Origin: Pseudonocardia xinjiangensis
GTDB lineage: Bacteria; Actinomycetota; Actinomycetes; Mycobacteriales; Pseudonocardiaceae
Reading direction: 5' to 3'
Assembly (NCBI RefSeq): GCF_012911925.1
Contig: NZ_JAAXKY010000053.1
Location: 1 to 42,679 of the forward strand
Length of the DNA stretch: 42,679 bases
Part shown: positions 33,952 to 41,192 of the stretch, in pieces
Layout of the letters: each line of letters opens with the position of its first letter
Numbering within the stretch: position 1 is the first letter of the stretch
Program-made: the position numbers and the translations under genes
Notes under the pieces: generated by a model
What the model saw: only the letters and a program-made list of their open reading frames with translations
What the model was told of the DNA's origin: nothing
Databases searched by the model: none

Positions 33952-33991
33952 CGAGACGACGATGACGATGACGATGACGAGCCTGCGATGA
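33948..33991 (+). other. Relay of ATGA-overlapping mini-ORFs between potB and potC
   Basis: An ATG at 33948 overlaps the potB stop and opens a 5-codon frame (MTRRR) that stops at 33963-33965. That stop overlaps the ATG at 33962, which opens a 9-codon frame (MTMTMTSLR) stopping at 33989-33991, which in turn overlaps the potC ATG at 33988. Three tandem ATGACG units form the middle. Each junction is an ATGA. potC has no Shine-Dalgarno of its own. Confidence 0.6.
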
Positions 33992-34788
33992 CGCGATTGC
34001 GGTCCACCCGCGCGGCGCTGGGCGTGGTCTGCGCTCTGGGGCTCGCCGTGCTGTACCTGCCGCTGCTCCTCTCCGTCCTCTACTCGTTCAACCAGGGCAT
34101 CGACGGCAGGCAGACCGCCCGTCTCACCGGCTGGTCACTGAGGGCCTACGCCGACGCATGGCAGGACGACTCACTCCGCTCGGCGGCACTCACCGGCCTG
34201 CAGGTCGCCCTCGTGGTCGCGGCCGTCTCCGGCCTGCTCGGCTCGGCATGGGGCTACGCGATGGTGCGCCACGCGTCGGCGCGGGTGCGCCGGGCGCTGG
34301 CCGGCCTCGGTTACCTGCTGGTGATCATGCCGGAGGTCGTGCTCGCCGTCTCGCTCCTGCAGTTCGCCGGCCGGCTCGGCGTCCCGCTCGGCTTCCTGAC
34401 GCTCGCGGCCGCGCACACCCCGATGACGATGGTGGTCGTCGCGCTCATCGTCCGGGCGCGGGTGCTCACCCTCGATCGCCGGCTCGAGGACGCCGGGCGC
34501 GATCTGGGCGCGTCCGAGCTGCGGATCCTGGGCGACATCGTCGTTCCCGCACTCCTGCCCGCGGTGCTGACCGGCACCGTGCTGGCCTTCACCTTCTCCT
34601 TCGACGACGTGGTCATCTCGGCCTTCCTGACCACACCGTCCGTGAGCACCCTGCCGGTCTACCTCTACAGCAGCCTCAACTACGGCACCGCACCCGCGGT
34701 CTACGCGGCGACCACCGCCGTGCTCGCGCTCACGATCGTCGTGCTCGGCATCGCCGGTCTCCTCCACCGCGCCACGACCGTCACCTGA
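33988..34788 (+). CDS. potC: Polyamine-type ABC transporter, permease 2
   Basis: A 266-residue permease with six predicted helices and the EAA-type loop RRLEDAGRDLGASELRILGDIVVPALLPA near residues 164-192. The FSFDDVVISAFLTTPSVSTLPVYLYS segment in the second half is a PotC/PotI hallmark. The ATG at 33988 overlaps the stop of a 9-codon frame and lacks a ribosome site, so expression probably depends on translation coming from potB. Its stop region overlaps the stop region of a convergent gene by 8 bp; no terminator separates them. Confidence 0.9.
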   Translation: MTRLRSTRAALGVVCALGLAVLYLPLLLSVLYSFNQGIDGRQTARLTGWSLRAYADAWQDDSLRSAALTGLQVALVVAAVSGLLGSAWGYAMVRHASARVRRALAGLGYLLVIMPEVVLAVSLLQFAGRLGVPLGFLTLAAAHTPMTMVVVALIVRARVLTLDRRLEDAGRDLGASELRILGDIVVPALLPAVLTGTVLAFTFSFDDVVISAFLTTPSVSTLPVYLYSSLNYGTAPAVYAATTAVLALTIVVLGIAGLLHRATTVT

Positions 34789-35503
34789 CGAAGTGGACGT
34801 CGCTGAGTTCGATCGACACCATCAGCTGTTCCAGGTTCGCCCGGCCGTCCGCGCCACACCGGTAGGCCAACCGCTTCGACGGGAGCCGGAAACCGTCCAC
34901 CTCGATGATGTCGTGCACGTACTGAACCGCCGCGAACCCCCCGGCCACGTCGACCCGGTAGTCGTGCCTGCGCAGCAGGTGGTCCTCCCCGACGTAGAAC
35001 TCCTGCAGGGTGCTGTGGCCGGCGATCCGCGGCGGGAAGCGCGCCTGGAGCCCGCGCCACCTCTGCCCGTGCTCCTCCACCGGGTCGATCTCGCTGACCG
35101 AGAAGCCGGGCATCGCGAGGAGGAACGGCGTGGTGAGGTAGGTCCACAGCGCGTAGCCGTTGAAGTAGGCGCGGTGCAACGCATCCCACGGCGTCGTCAG
35201 CTCGTGCCCCGAGAACGACTCCCGCGGGTCGATCCGCTCCGCCACGACCTGACCGTCCAGCTTCTCGATCGCGATCCGGTCGCGGGTGAAGGCGGTCTTC
35301 TGGTCGGGAGAGCCGAAGGGCTGGACCGACGCCCACTGCTCGTGCAGCGCCACCGTCATCAGTCGCGGGGCCGGGTCCTGCACCAGACCCTTGATCCCCC
35401 ACAGCTCACCGCCCGTGACGATGGACGCCTGGACACGGGAGAACCCGTTCCAGCGCTCGAGCCCGCCGTGGGCCTCCAGCACCGCACTCAGCAGGTCGTT
35501 CAT
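34781..35503 (-). CDS. Conserved protein of unknown function
   Basis: A 240-residue protein without signal peptide or membrane segment. It has a regular run of beta-rich segments: LLSAVLEAHGGLERWNGF at the start, LMTVALHEQWASVQPFG, TPWDALHRAYFNGYALWTYLTTPF in the middle, EFYVGEDHLLRRHDYRVDVAGG, and a closing LPSKRLAYRCG. The helix-then-sheet layout with an N-terminal HGG-ERW block recalls LolA-like lipid-binding folds, but this is only an impression. It lies 28 bp downstream of an FAD monooxygenase on the same strand and probably works with it. I do not recognise a named family. Confidence 0.75.
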   Translation of the reverse strand: MNDLLSAVLEAHGGLERWNGFSRVQASIVTGGELWGIKGLVQDPAPRLMTVALHEQWASVQPFGSPDQKTAFTRDRIAIEKLDGQVVAERIDPRESFSGHELTTPWDALHRAYFNGYALWTYLTTPFLLAMPGFSVSEIDPVEEHGQRWRGLQARFPPRIAGHSTLQEFYVGEDHLLRRHDYRVDVAGGFAAVQYVHDIIEVDGFRLPSKRLAYRCGADGRANLEQLMVSIELSDVHFVR

Positions 35504-35531
35504 CGTCGATCCCCTCGTCCGGCGTGTGACG

Positions 35532-36749
35532 TCAGCGTGCGAGTTCGCGGTCCCTGTGGCTACAGCCGGTCGGGTCGTACCCGTAGAGCCAGTCGACGAT
35601 CTCGAAGTCGTCGTCGGCCCGCTGCGACAGGAGCGCGTTCCGCATGACGGCGCCGACCCCGTCGATGTGGAGGATCTCGCCCCATGTGTGGGCCGTGGTC
35701 TGGACCCTCGCCGTGCGCGGGTAGCGGTGGGACTCGTAGGCCGCGAAGGCGGCCTCGATGTCGCCGGGGTGCGCTGTCACGCTGTCCGCGAGCGCGACCG
35801 AGTCCTCGATCGCCTGGCCTGCGCCCTGGGCGAGGTACTGCAGCATCGGGTGCGCGGCGTCCCCGGCCAGCGTGATGTTGCCCCGGCTCCACCCCCTCAT
35901 CGGCGCCCTGTCCAGCAACGGCCATCGCCGGGTGTGGTCCATGAGCGCCACACCGTGGGCGACCTCCGGGCAGGTGCGTTCGAAGACCCGGTCGAGCTGG
36001 CGTCCGATGTCGTCGGTGCCGGCGGGACAGCGCCGCGTGTCGAACGTGGCGACCTGGTTGACCAGCTCCCCGCGGCGCACCGGGTACTGCACCAGGTGCA
36101 GGCCCGGCCCGACCCAGATCACCATGCCGTCGGGCTCACGCAGCCCGCCGTGCTCGCCCAGGGCCTCGATCGGCACGGTGCCGCGGTAGGCGACATATCC
36201 GGAGTCCTCCGGCTCACCGTCCTCGATGAGCATCGTGCGGGTCCGGGAGTGGAGCCCGTCCGCGGCGATCAGTGCCTCGGTCTCGTACGCACTGCCGTCG
36301 GCGCAGGCGACCAGTGCTCCGCCCGGACGGGGCTCGACGCGCAGCACGTGCTTGGACGCCAACAGCTCGACGAGCCCGCTGTCCTCGCAGGCCACCTGTA
36401 TCGCACGGTGGAGGTCGGCCCGGTGCGTCACGAAGTAGCGGTAGCCGAACCGCTCGAGGAACGGCTCGGCCGTCTCCATCGCCGTGATCGGATCGTTGGT
36501 CATGGCATCGCGCAGGACGAGACGGCGGGGGAAGAACGCATCGCGCGTGACGTCGGACAGGACGCCGAGGCGATCCAGCACGCGGGAGGAGTTCGGCGCC
36601 AGCTGCAGGCCCGCGCCGATCTCGCCGAACTGCGGTTCGCGTTCCAGCACGCGAACCCGACGACCCTCCCGGGCGAGCGCGAGCGCGGTGGCAAGGCCGC
36701 CGATCCCGCCCCCGATCACCAGGAACTCACTGCGCTCGGTACGGGTCAT
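35532..36749 (-). CDS. FAD-dependent aromatic-type monooxygenase (group A)
   Basis: A 405-residue para-hydroxybenzoate-hydroxylase-fold enzyme. The FAD-binding loop is GGGIGG (13-18), the DG motif is AADGLHSRTR (162-171), and the GD motif is LAGDAAHPMLQYLAQGA (294-310). The pattern PNSSRVLDRLG after the first helix and the lack of a C-terminal reductase domain fit salicylate or 3-hydroxybenzoate hydroxylase-like enzymes using NAD(P)H and oxygen. The substrate is not known. The ATG at 36749 is plausible though no strong ribosome site is seen. It is 28 bp before the unknown protein gene and downstream of marR. Confidence 0.88.
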   Translation of the reverse strand: MTRTERSEFLVIGGGIGGLATALALAREGRRVRVLEREPQFGEIGAGLQLAPNSSRVLDRLGVLSDVTRDAFFPRRLVLRDAMTNDPITAMETAEPFLERFGYRYFVTHRADLHRAIQVACEDSGLVELLASKHVLRVEPRPGGALVACADGSAYETEALIAADGLHSRTRTMLIEDGEPEDSGYVAYRGTVPIEALGEHGGLREPDGMVIWVGPGLHLVQYPVRRGELVNQVATFDTRRCPAGTDDIGRQLDRVFERTCPEVAHGVALMDHTRRWPLLDRAPMRGWSRGNITLAGDAAHPMLQYLAQGAGQAIEDSVALADSVTAHPGDIEAAFAAYESHRYPRTARVQTTAHTWGEILHIDGVGAVMRNALLSQRADDDFEIVDWLYGYDPTGCSHRDRELAR

Positions 36750-36861
36750 CCGAGATCGCCCGGGATCGATGCCAATTTCGTCCGCATACTGACGAAGCTA
36801 CGTACGGTTCGGGGCCGCGGTCAAGGACGCCTGGGCGTTCCGTCCCTCTTGCCGCCAATGA

Positions 36862-36876
36862 GCACGTCAAACGTGC
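36862..36876. promoter_or_regulatory. Candidate regulator-binding inverted repeat upstream of FAD monooxygenase
   Basis: GCACGT-CAA-ACGTGC, 6-bp arms, about 115 bp before the monooxygenase start, in the 213-bp gap between it and marR. MarR proteins often bind such repeats. This is inferred and no promoter hexamer is assigned. Confidence 0.35.
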
Positions 36877-36962
36877 CTCAGGACACAGCTCCTTGCCAGC
36901 GGCCGAGACGCAGAGAGGTTTGTCAGTATGCGGATGAATGTGCACCTGCCCGGCGGAGCACG

Positions 36963-37457
36963 TCAACCCGTGACGGGCGCCTTGTCGACCTCGTAGCCGA
37001 GCAGGTCGCTGTGCTGGTCGAGCAGCGCCTGCAGGAGTGAGACCAGCTGCGTGCGCTGCGCCTCGTCGAGCCCCCCGAGCACCGTCTCGTTGACCGTCAA
37101 GGCCCGGTCGACGGCCTCGGCGTAGACGGCGCGGCCGGCCTGGGTCAGTCGCACGAGGCGGCGCCGGGCGTCGGCCGGATCCTTGATGTGGGTGATCAGC
37201 TGCCGGGCGGCCAGGCGGCGGATCACGTCGGCCGCGGTGGAGCGGTCGAGACGAGCGCGTGACCTGAGCGTGGTCTGGTTGAGCTCGCCCTCCTGGGCCA
37301 GCGCGTTGAGCACGGCGAACTGCGGGCTCGTGAGACCGGCGGGGAAGATGTCGGACCAGATCGCGACGTGCGCCTGCTGGCAGGCGCGAAGCAGGTGGCC
37401 GATCATGTTCGTGATCTCGAACTCGACGGCCTGCGTCGGGACCGCCGGGGTCGCCAT
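36963..37457 (-). CDS. MarR family transcriptional regulator
   Basis: A 164-residue winged-helix dimer. The recognition region is LNQTTLRSRARLDRSTAADVIRRLAARQLI at about 59-88, the wing is DPADARRRLVRLTQAG, and the ends form the dimerisation helices. MarR proteins beside aromatic monooxygenases usually sense a phenolic or carboxylic compound. The ATG at 37457 is preceded by GTG and by GAGG; a GTG one codon earlier is equally usable. It probably represses its own promoter and the FAD monooxygenase gene, given repeats in both flanking regions. Confidence 0.9.
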   Translation of the reverse strand: MATPAVPTQAVEFEITNMIGHLLRACQQAHVAIWSDIFPAGLTSPQFAVLNALAQEGELNQTTLRSRARLDRSTAADVIRRLAARQLITHIKDPADARRRLVRLTQAGRAVYAEAVDRALTVNETVLGGLDEAQRTQLVSLLQALLDQHSDLLGYEVDKAPVTG

Positions 37458-37474
37458 CACAGCCTCACTTCTCG

Positions 37475-37539
37475 CGGATCGCTCGGATCGCTCTCGGATC
37501 GGCCGAGCCGATCGGATGTCGCCGATCGTACAAGCGATC
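37475..37539. repeat. Tandem CGGATCGCT repeats and GATCG inverted repeat before marR
   Basis: CGGATCGCT occurs at 37475-37483 and 37484-37492, with CGGATCGGC at 37495-37503. A GATCG-N6-CGATC inverted repeat lies at 37524-37539. All are in the 111-bp gap between dppF and marR, likely regulator-binding sites. No terminator for dppF is evident. Confidence 0.5.
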
Positions 37540-37568
37540 CGTGCGGGAACGCCGGTCGCCGGTCCGCG

Positions 37569-38393
37569 TCAGCGCAGGACCGCGTCCTGCGGGTACCGGG
37601 CGTCGTCGACGGGTGGGGCGGGCATCCGCCCAGAGCCGTCGGGCACCGGAACCGCCGCGAGCAGCGCCTGGGTGTAGGGGTGCTGCGGGTCGCGCCAGAT
37701 CTCCTGCGCCGGACCCGACTCGACGACCCGCCCCCGGTACATGACGACGAGCCGGTCGGCGATCAGCCGCACCACCGACAGGTCGTGGGAGATGAACAGC
37801 AGCCCGGCCCCGCTGTCCACCGCGAGGTCGCGCATCAGCGCCGCGACCACGGCCTGCGTCGACGCGTCCAGCGCCGAGATCGGCTCGTCGCCGATGAGCA
37901 GGTCCGGCCGCGCCGCCAGGGCCCGCGCGATCGCGATGCGCTGGCGCTGGCCGCCGGAGAACTCGTGGGGGTAGCGGCGGGCCGCGTCGGGGTCCAGCCC
38001 GACCCGCCGCAGCCACTCCGCGGGCTCGGAGGGCGCCGCGCCCCGGGCGACGGCTGCGCGCACCCCGTCGCCGATCTGCACGCCGATCGCCCGCCGGGGG
38101 TGCAGCGAGGCGTACGGGTCCTGGAACACCATCTGGACGCGGGTGAGCGCGGCCGGGCGGCGACGCAGCCCGAGGGGTGTGACGGGTGTGCCGTCGACGG
38201 TCACGGTGCCCGCCGCCGGCTTCACCAGTCCGCAGACGGCGCGGGCGATGGTGGACTTGCCGCACCCCGACTCCCCCACCAGGCCCACGACCTGCCCGGC
38301 CTCCACCGCGAGGTCGACACCGTCCACGGCCCGCACCGGTGGGCGCCCCCGGTAGGTCACGTGCAGCCCCGTCACGTCGAGCAGCCTGTTCAC
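37569..38393 (-). CDS. dppF: Peptide ABC transporter, ATP-binding protein DppF/OppF
   Basis: A 274-residue ATPase with Walker A GESGCGKST (40-48), Q-loop in MVFQDPYASLHPR, signature FSGGQRQR (145-152), Walker B LIGDEP (166-171), switch His203, and the C-terminal extension of oligopeptide-family ATPases (QHPYTQALLAAVP). It is the last gene of the dpp operon; its ATG at 38393 overlaps the dppD stop (ATGA). After its stop comes the marR promoter region rather than another transporter gene. Peptide, nickel or other small-molecule specificity depends on the DppA protein. Confidence 0.92.
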   Translation of the reverse strand: MNRLLDVTGLHVTYRGRPPVRAVDGVDLAVEAGQVVGLVGESGCGKSTIARAVCGLVKPAAGTVTVDGTPVTPLGLRRRPAALTRVQMVFQDPYASLHPRRAIGVQIGDGVRAAVARGAAPSEPAEWLRRVGLDPDAARRYPHEFSGGQRQRIAIARALAARPDLLIGDEPISALDASTQAVVAALMRDLAVDSGAGLLFISHDLSVVRLIADRLVVMYRGRVVESGPAQEIWRDPQHPYTQALLAAVPVPDGSGRMPAPPVDDARYPQDAVLR

Positions 38394-39205
38394 GTCGCCT
38401 CCAGCGCGCGCACGTCGTCGAGGCTCTGCACGCCGCCGGTGGCGCCGGGCAGGCTCGCCAGTAGCGACGCGGTGTAGGGGTGCGCGGGGGCGGTGAACAC
38501 CTGGTGGCGCTCGCCGTCCTCCACGACCTCGCCGTGCCGCATCACCGCCACCCGGTCGGCCACCGCGCTCATGACGCCCAGGTCGTGCGTCACGAGCAGC
38601 ACGGCCAGTCCCATCTCCGACGCCAGGTCGCGCAGCAGGTGCAGCACCCCGGCCTGCACGGTGACGTCGAGTGCGGTGGTGGGCTCGTCGGCGATGAGGA
38701 CCGTGGGCGAGCAGGCCAGCGCGATGGCGATCGCGATCCGCTGGCGCTGCCCGCCGGAGAACTGGTGCGGGTAGCGGCGCAGCGCACCCGCAGGGTCGGG
38801 GATGCGCACCCGGGAGAGCAGCTCGACGGCGCGTTCCCGCGCGGCGGTCCGGCGGAGCCCGAGGTGGTGGCGTAGGTGGTCGGTGGTCTGCGCGCCGATG
38901 CTGAGCATCGGGTGCAGGCTCGTGGACGGGTCCTGGAACACCATGGCGATCTCGGTGCCGCGCAGGGCGTTGCGCCGGCCCGGGGACAGCCCGAGTAGCT
39001 CCTGGTCGCCGTAGGTGATGCGCCCCCCGACCTGCGACCCGGGCGGCAGCAGCCCCATCACCGCGAGCCCCGTCATCGTCTTGCCCGACCCGGACTCCCC
39101 CGCCAGCCCCTGGACCCGGCCCGCCTCCAGGCGCAGGTCCACGCCGCGCAGGATCTCGGTCCCGCCGATGGAGAGGGTGAGACCGGCGATGTCCAGCACG
39201 GTCAT
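38390..39205 (-). CDS. dppD: Peptide ABC transporter, ATP-binding protein DppD/OppD
   Basis: A 271-residue ATPase, the partner of DppF. Walker A is GESGSGKT (36-43), the Q-loop lies in MVFQDPSTSLHP, signature FSGGQRQR (149-156), Walker B LIADEP (170-175), and His207 is the switch. The C-terminal AHPYTASLLASLPG is the oligopeptide-type extension. The ATG at 39205 overlaps the dppC stop by 4 bases (ATGA); upstream frame extension into dppC is not coding here. Together with DppF it forms the ATPase heterodimer. Confidence 0.92.
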   Translation of the reverse strand: MTVLDIAGLTLSIGGTEILRGVDLRLEAGRVQGLAGESGSGKTMTGLAVMGLLPPGSQVGGRITYGDQELLGLSPGRRNALRGTEIAMVFQDPSTSLHPMLSIGAQTTDHLRHHLGLRRTAARERAVELLSRVRIPDPAGALRRYPHQFSGGQRQRIAIAIALACSPTVLIADEPTTALDVTVQAGVLHLLRDLASEMGLAVLLVTHDLGVMSAVADRVAVMRHGEVVEDGERHQVFTAPAHPYTASLLASLPGATGGVQSLDDVRALEAT

Positions 39206-40104
39206 CGGGTCTCGGCCTTCCCGAGGACGCCCGCGGTGCGCGGGTCCACGGCGTCGCGCAGCGCGTCGCCGAGGAAGTTGAACGCCATCACGACGGTCAG
39301 GATGGCCAGGCCGGGGAACACGCCGAGCCACCACGAGTCGAAGTTCTGGACCGCGGTGGACACCATCGAGCCCCACTCCGCCGTGGGGGGCTTCGCCCCG
39401 AGCCCGAGGAACGACAGGCCCGAGAGCAGCAGCGTCGCGGTGCCGATGTCCAGGGTCGCGAGGATCAGCACCGGCCCCACCACCATCGGGACGATGTCGG
39501 TGCGCAGCGACCGCAGGGCGGAGAAGCCGAGCAGCCGGTCGGCCAGCACGTAGTCGGCGGTCCGGACGCCCACCACGAGGCCCCGCGTCACGCGGGCGTA
39601 CGCGGGCCAGGACACGACCAGCGCGGCCAGCACCGCGTTGACCAGGCTCGCCCCGAGCGCCGCGGCCACCACCATGGCGAGGATGACGATGGGGAACGCC
39701 ATCACCAGGTCGGTCAGCCGCATCACGGTCTCGTCGACCCAGCGCCCGAAGAACCCCGCCGCCAGCCCGAGCACGCCACCGACCACCACCGACAGCCCGA
39801 CGAGCAGCAGCGCGAGCGGCACCGTCACCTGCGCGCCTGCCAGCACGCGGGTGAACACGTCGCGGCCCAGTTCGTCGGTGCCGAACCAGTGCGCGCCGCT
39901 GGGCGCCTCCAGGCGGGGGAAGTCCTGGGCCAGCGGGCCGTAGGGCCACAGGACGGGTCCGAGGACGGCGACGAGGATCCACAGCGCCGCCACCGCGGCG
40001 CCGGTGACGCCCAGCGGGGTGCGCCAGGCCTGCGGGATCCGCTTGCGGAACCGCGCCCGCAGGCCGCTCGACCGCAGCGGATCCGCACTGACCACGGTGC
40101 TCAT
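39202..40104 (-). CDS. dppC: Peptide ABC transporter, permease DppC/OppC
   Basis: A 300-residue inner-membrane permease. A cytoplasmic N-terminus of about 28 residues leads into helix 1 (LGVTGAAVAALWILVAVLGPV), then the typical HWFGTDELGRDVFTRVLAGAQV block near residue 73. Five more helices follow, with the EAA-type region ADYVLADRLLGFSALRSLRTDIVP and a closing NFLGDALRDAVDPRT. The ATG at 40104 overlaps the dppB stop (ATGA), and the stop overlaps dppD. It pairs with DppB. Confidence 0.92.
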   Translation of the reverse strand: MSTVVSADPLRSSGLRARFRKRIPQAWRTPLGVTGAAVAALWILVAVLGPVLWPYGPLAQDFPRLEAPSGAHWFGTDELGRDVFTRVLAGAQVTVPLALLLVGLSVVVGGVLGLAAGFFGRWVDETVMRLTDLVMAFPIVILAMVVAAALGASLVNAVLAALVVSWPAYARVTRGLVVGVRTADYVLADRLLGFSALRSLRTDIVPMVVGPVLILATLDIGTATLLLSGLSFLGLGAKPPTAEWGSMVSTAVQNFDSWWLGVFPGLAILTVVMAFNFLGDALRDAVDPRTAGVLGKAETR

Positions 40105-41192
40105 GTGACACGCACCCGGGGGTCGATGGCGCCGTAGAGCAGGTCGACGACCAGGTTGATCACGACGTAGATCACGCCGACGACCAGCCCCACGCCCATC
40201 ACGCCCGGCAGGTCGAGGTGCGACGCCGCCTGGTAGGCGTAGGAGCCCATGCCCGGCCAGGAGAAGATCTGTTCCACCAGCACCGTGCCCGACAGGAGGG
40301 CGCCGAACGCCAGGCCGACCACCGTCAGGATCGGCACCAGCGCGGCGCGCAGCACGTAGCGCACGAGCACGGTGCGGCCCGGCAGGCCCTTCGCCCGCGC
40401 CGAGCGCACGTAGTCCTGGTCGAGCACCTCCAGCACGGCGGAGCGGGTGAAGCGGGTGAGCAGCCCGACCGTGTAGAGCGTCAGCACCAGCGTGGGCAGC
40501 ATCAGGTGCGCCACGGCGTCGCCGAAGGTGACCCACTGCCCGGCGAGCAGGGAGTCCACCGTGTACAGGCCGGTCACGTCCGGTGGCGCGGTGGTGGCCG
40601 GGGAGAGCCGGCCCGACCCGGGGGCGATGTCGAGCTGGTAGGAGAAGACGTAGAACGCCACCATGGCCAGCCAGAACGTCGGCACGGAGATGCCCACCAG
40701 CGACACCAGCCGCAGTGCGCTGTCGGTGAGATGCCCGCGCCGCACCGCGGCCACCACCCCGAGGCCGACGCCGACCAGGATCGACAGCACGATGGCGCCG
40801 ATCGCGATCTCCAGCGTGGCAGGCACCGCGGCCGACAGGTCCGCAACGACCGACCGGTGGGTCTGCTGCGACTCCCCGAGGTCGCCGCGCAGCAGGTTCC
40901 CCAGGTAGGTCAGGTACTGCTCCGGCAACGGCTTGTCGAGCCCGTAGTGGGCGCGGTAGGCCGCCACGATCGTCGGGTCCTCCGCCGCCTGCTGCCCCAG
41001 GTTGGCCGCGACGGTGTCGCCCGGCACGAGGTTCGTCAGCACGAACGTCACCAGCGTGACGCCGAGGACGAGCAGTGCCGACACCCCGATGCGGCGCAGC
41101 ACGTACCGGGCCAGCGGGTGCCCTGGCCGGTGCGTGTCCCTGTCGGCGACCGCGCCCTCGGCCGCGCTACTCGGCTCCGATGGCACCGACAT
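40101..41192 (-). CDS. dppB: Peptide ABC transporter, permease DppB/OppB
   Basis: A 363-residue permease. After a hydrophilic 28-residue lead, helix 1 (RRIGVSALLVLGVTLVTFVLTNLVPGD) is followed by a large external loop with RAHYGLDKPLPEQYLTYLGNLLRGDLGES, the family hallmark, then the remaining helices. The EAA loop is DYVRSARAKGLPGRTVLVRYVLRAALVP. It ends in the family-specific DLLYGAIDPRVRV. The ATG at 41192 lies 26 bases inside the end of dppA, so the two genes overlap; an internal start slightly downstream is possible. It is coupled to dppC. Confidence 0.92.
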   Translation of the reverse strand: MSVPSEPSSAAEGAVADRDTHRPGHPLARYVLRRIGVSALLVLGVTLVTFVLTNLVPGDTVAANLGQQAAEDPTIVAAYRAHYGLDKPLPEQYLTYLGNLLRGDLGESQQTHRSVVADLSAAVPATLEIAIGAIVLSILVGVGLGVVAAVRRGHLTDSALRLVSLVGISVPTFWLAMVAFYVFSYQLDIAPGSGRLSPATTAPPDVTGLYTVDSLLAGQWVTFGDAVAHLMLPTLVLTLYTVGLLTRFTRSAVLEVLDQDYVRSARAKGLPGRTVLVRYVLRAALVPILTVVGLAFGALLSGTVLVEQIFSWPGMGSYAYQAASHLDLPGVMGVGLVVGVIYVVINLVVDLLYGAIDPRVRVT

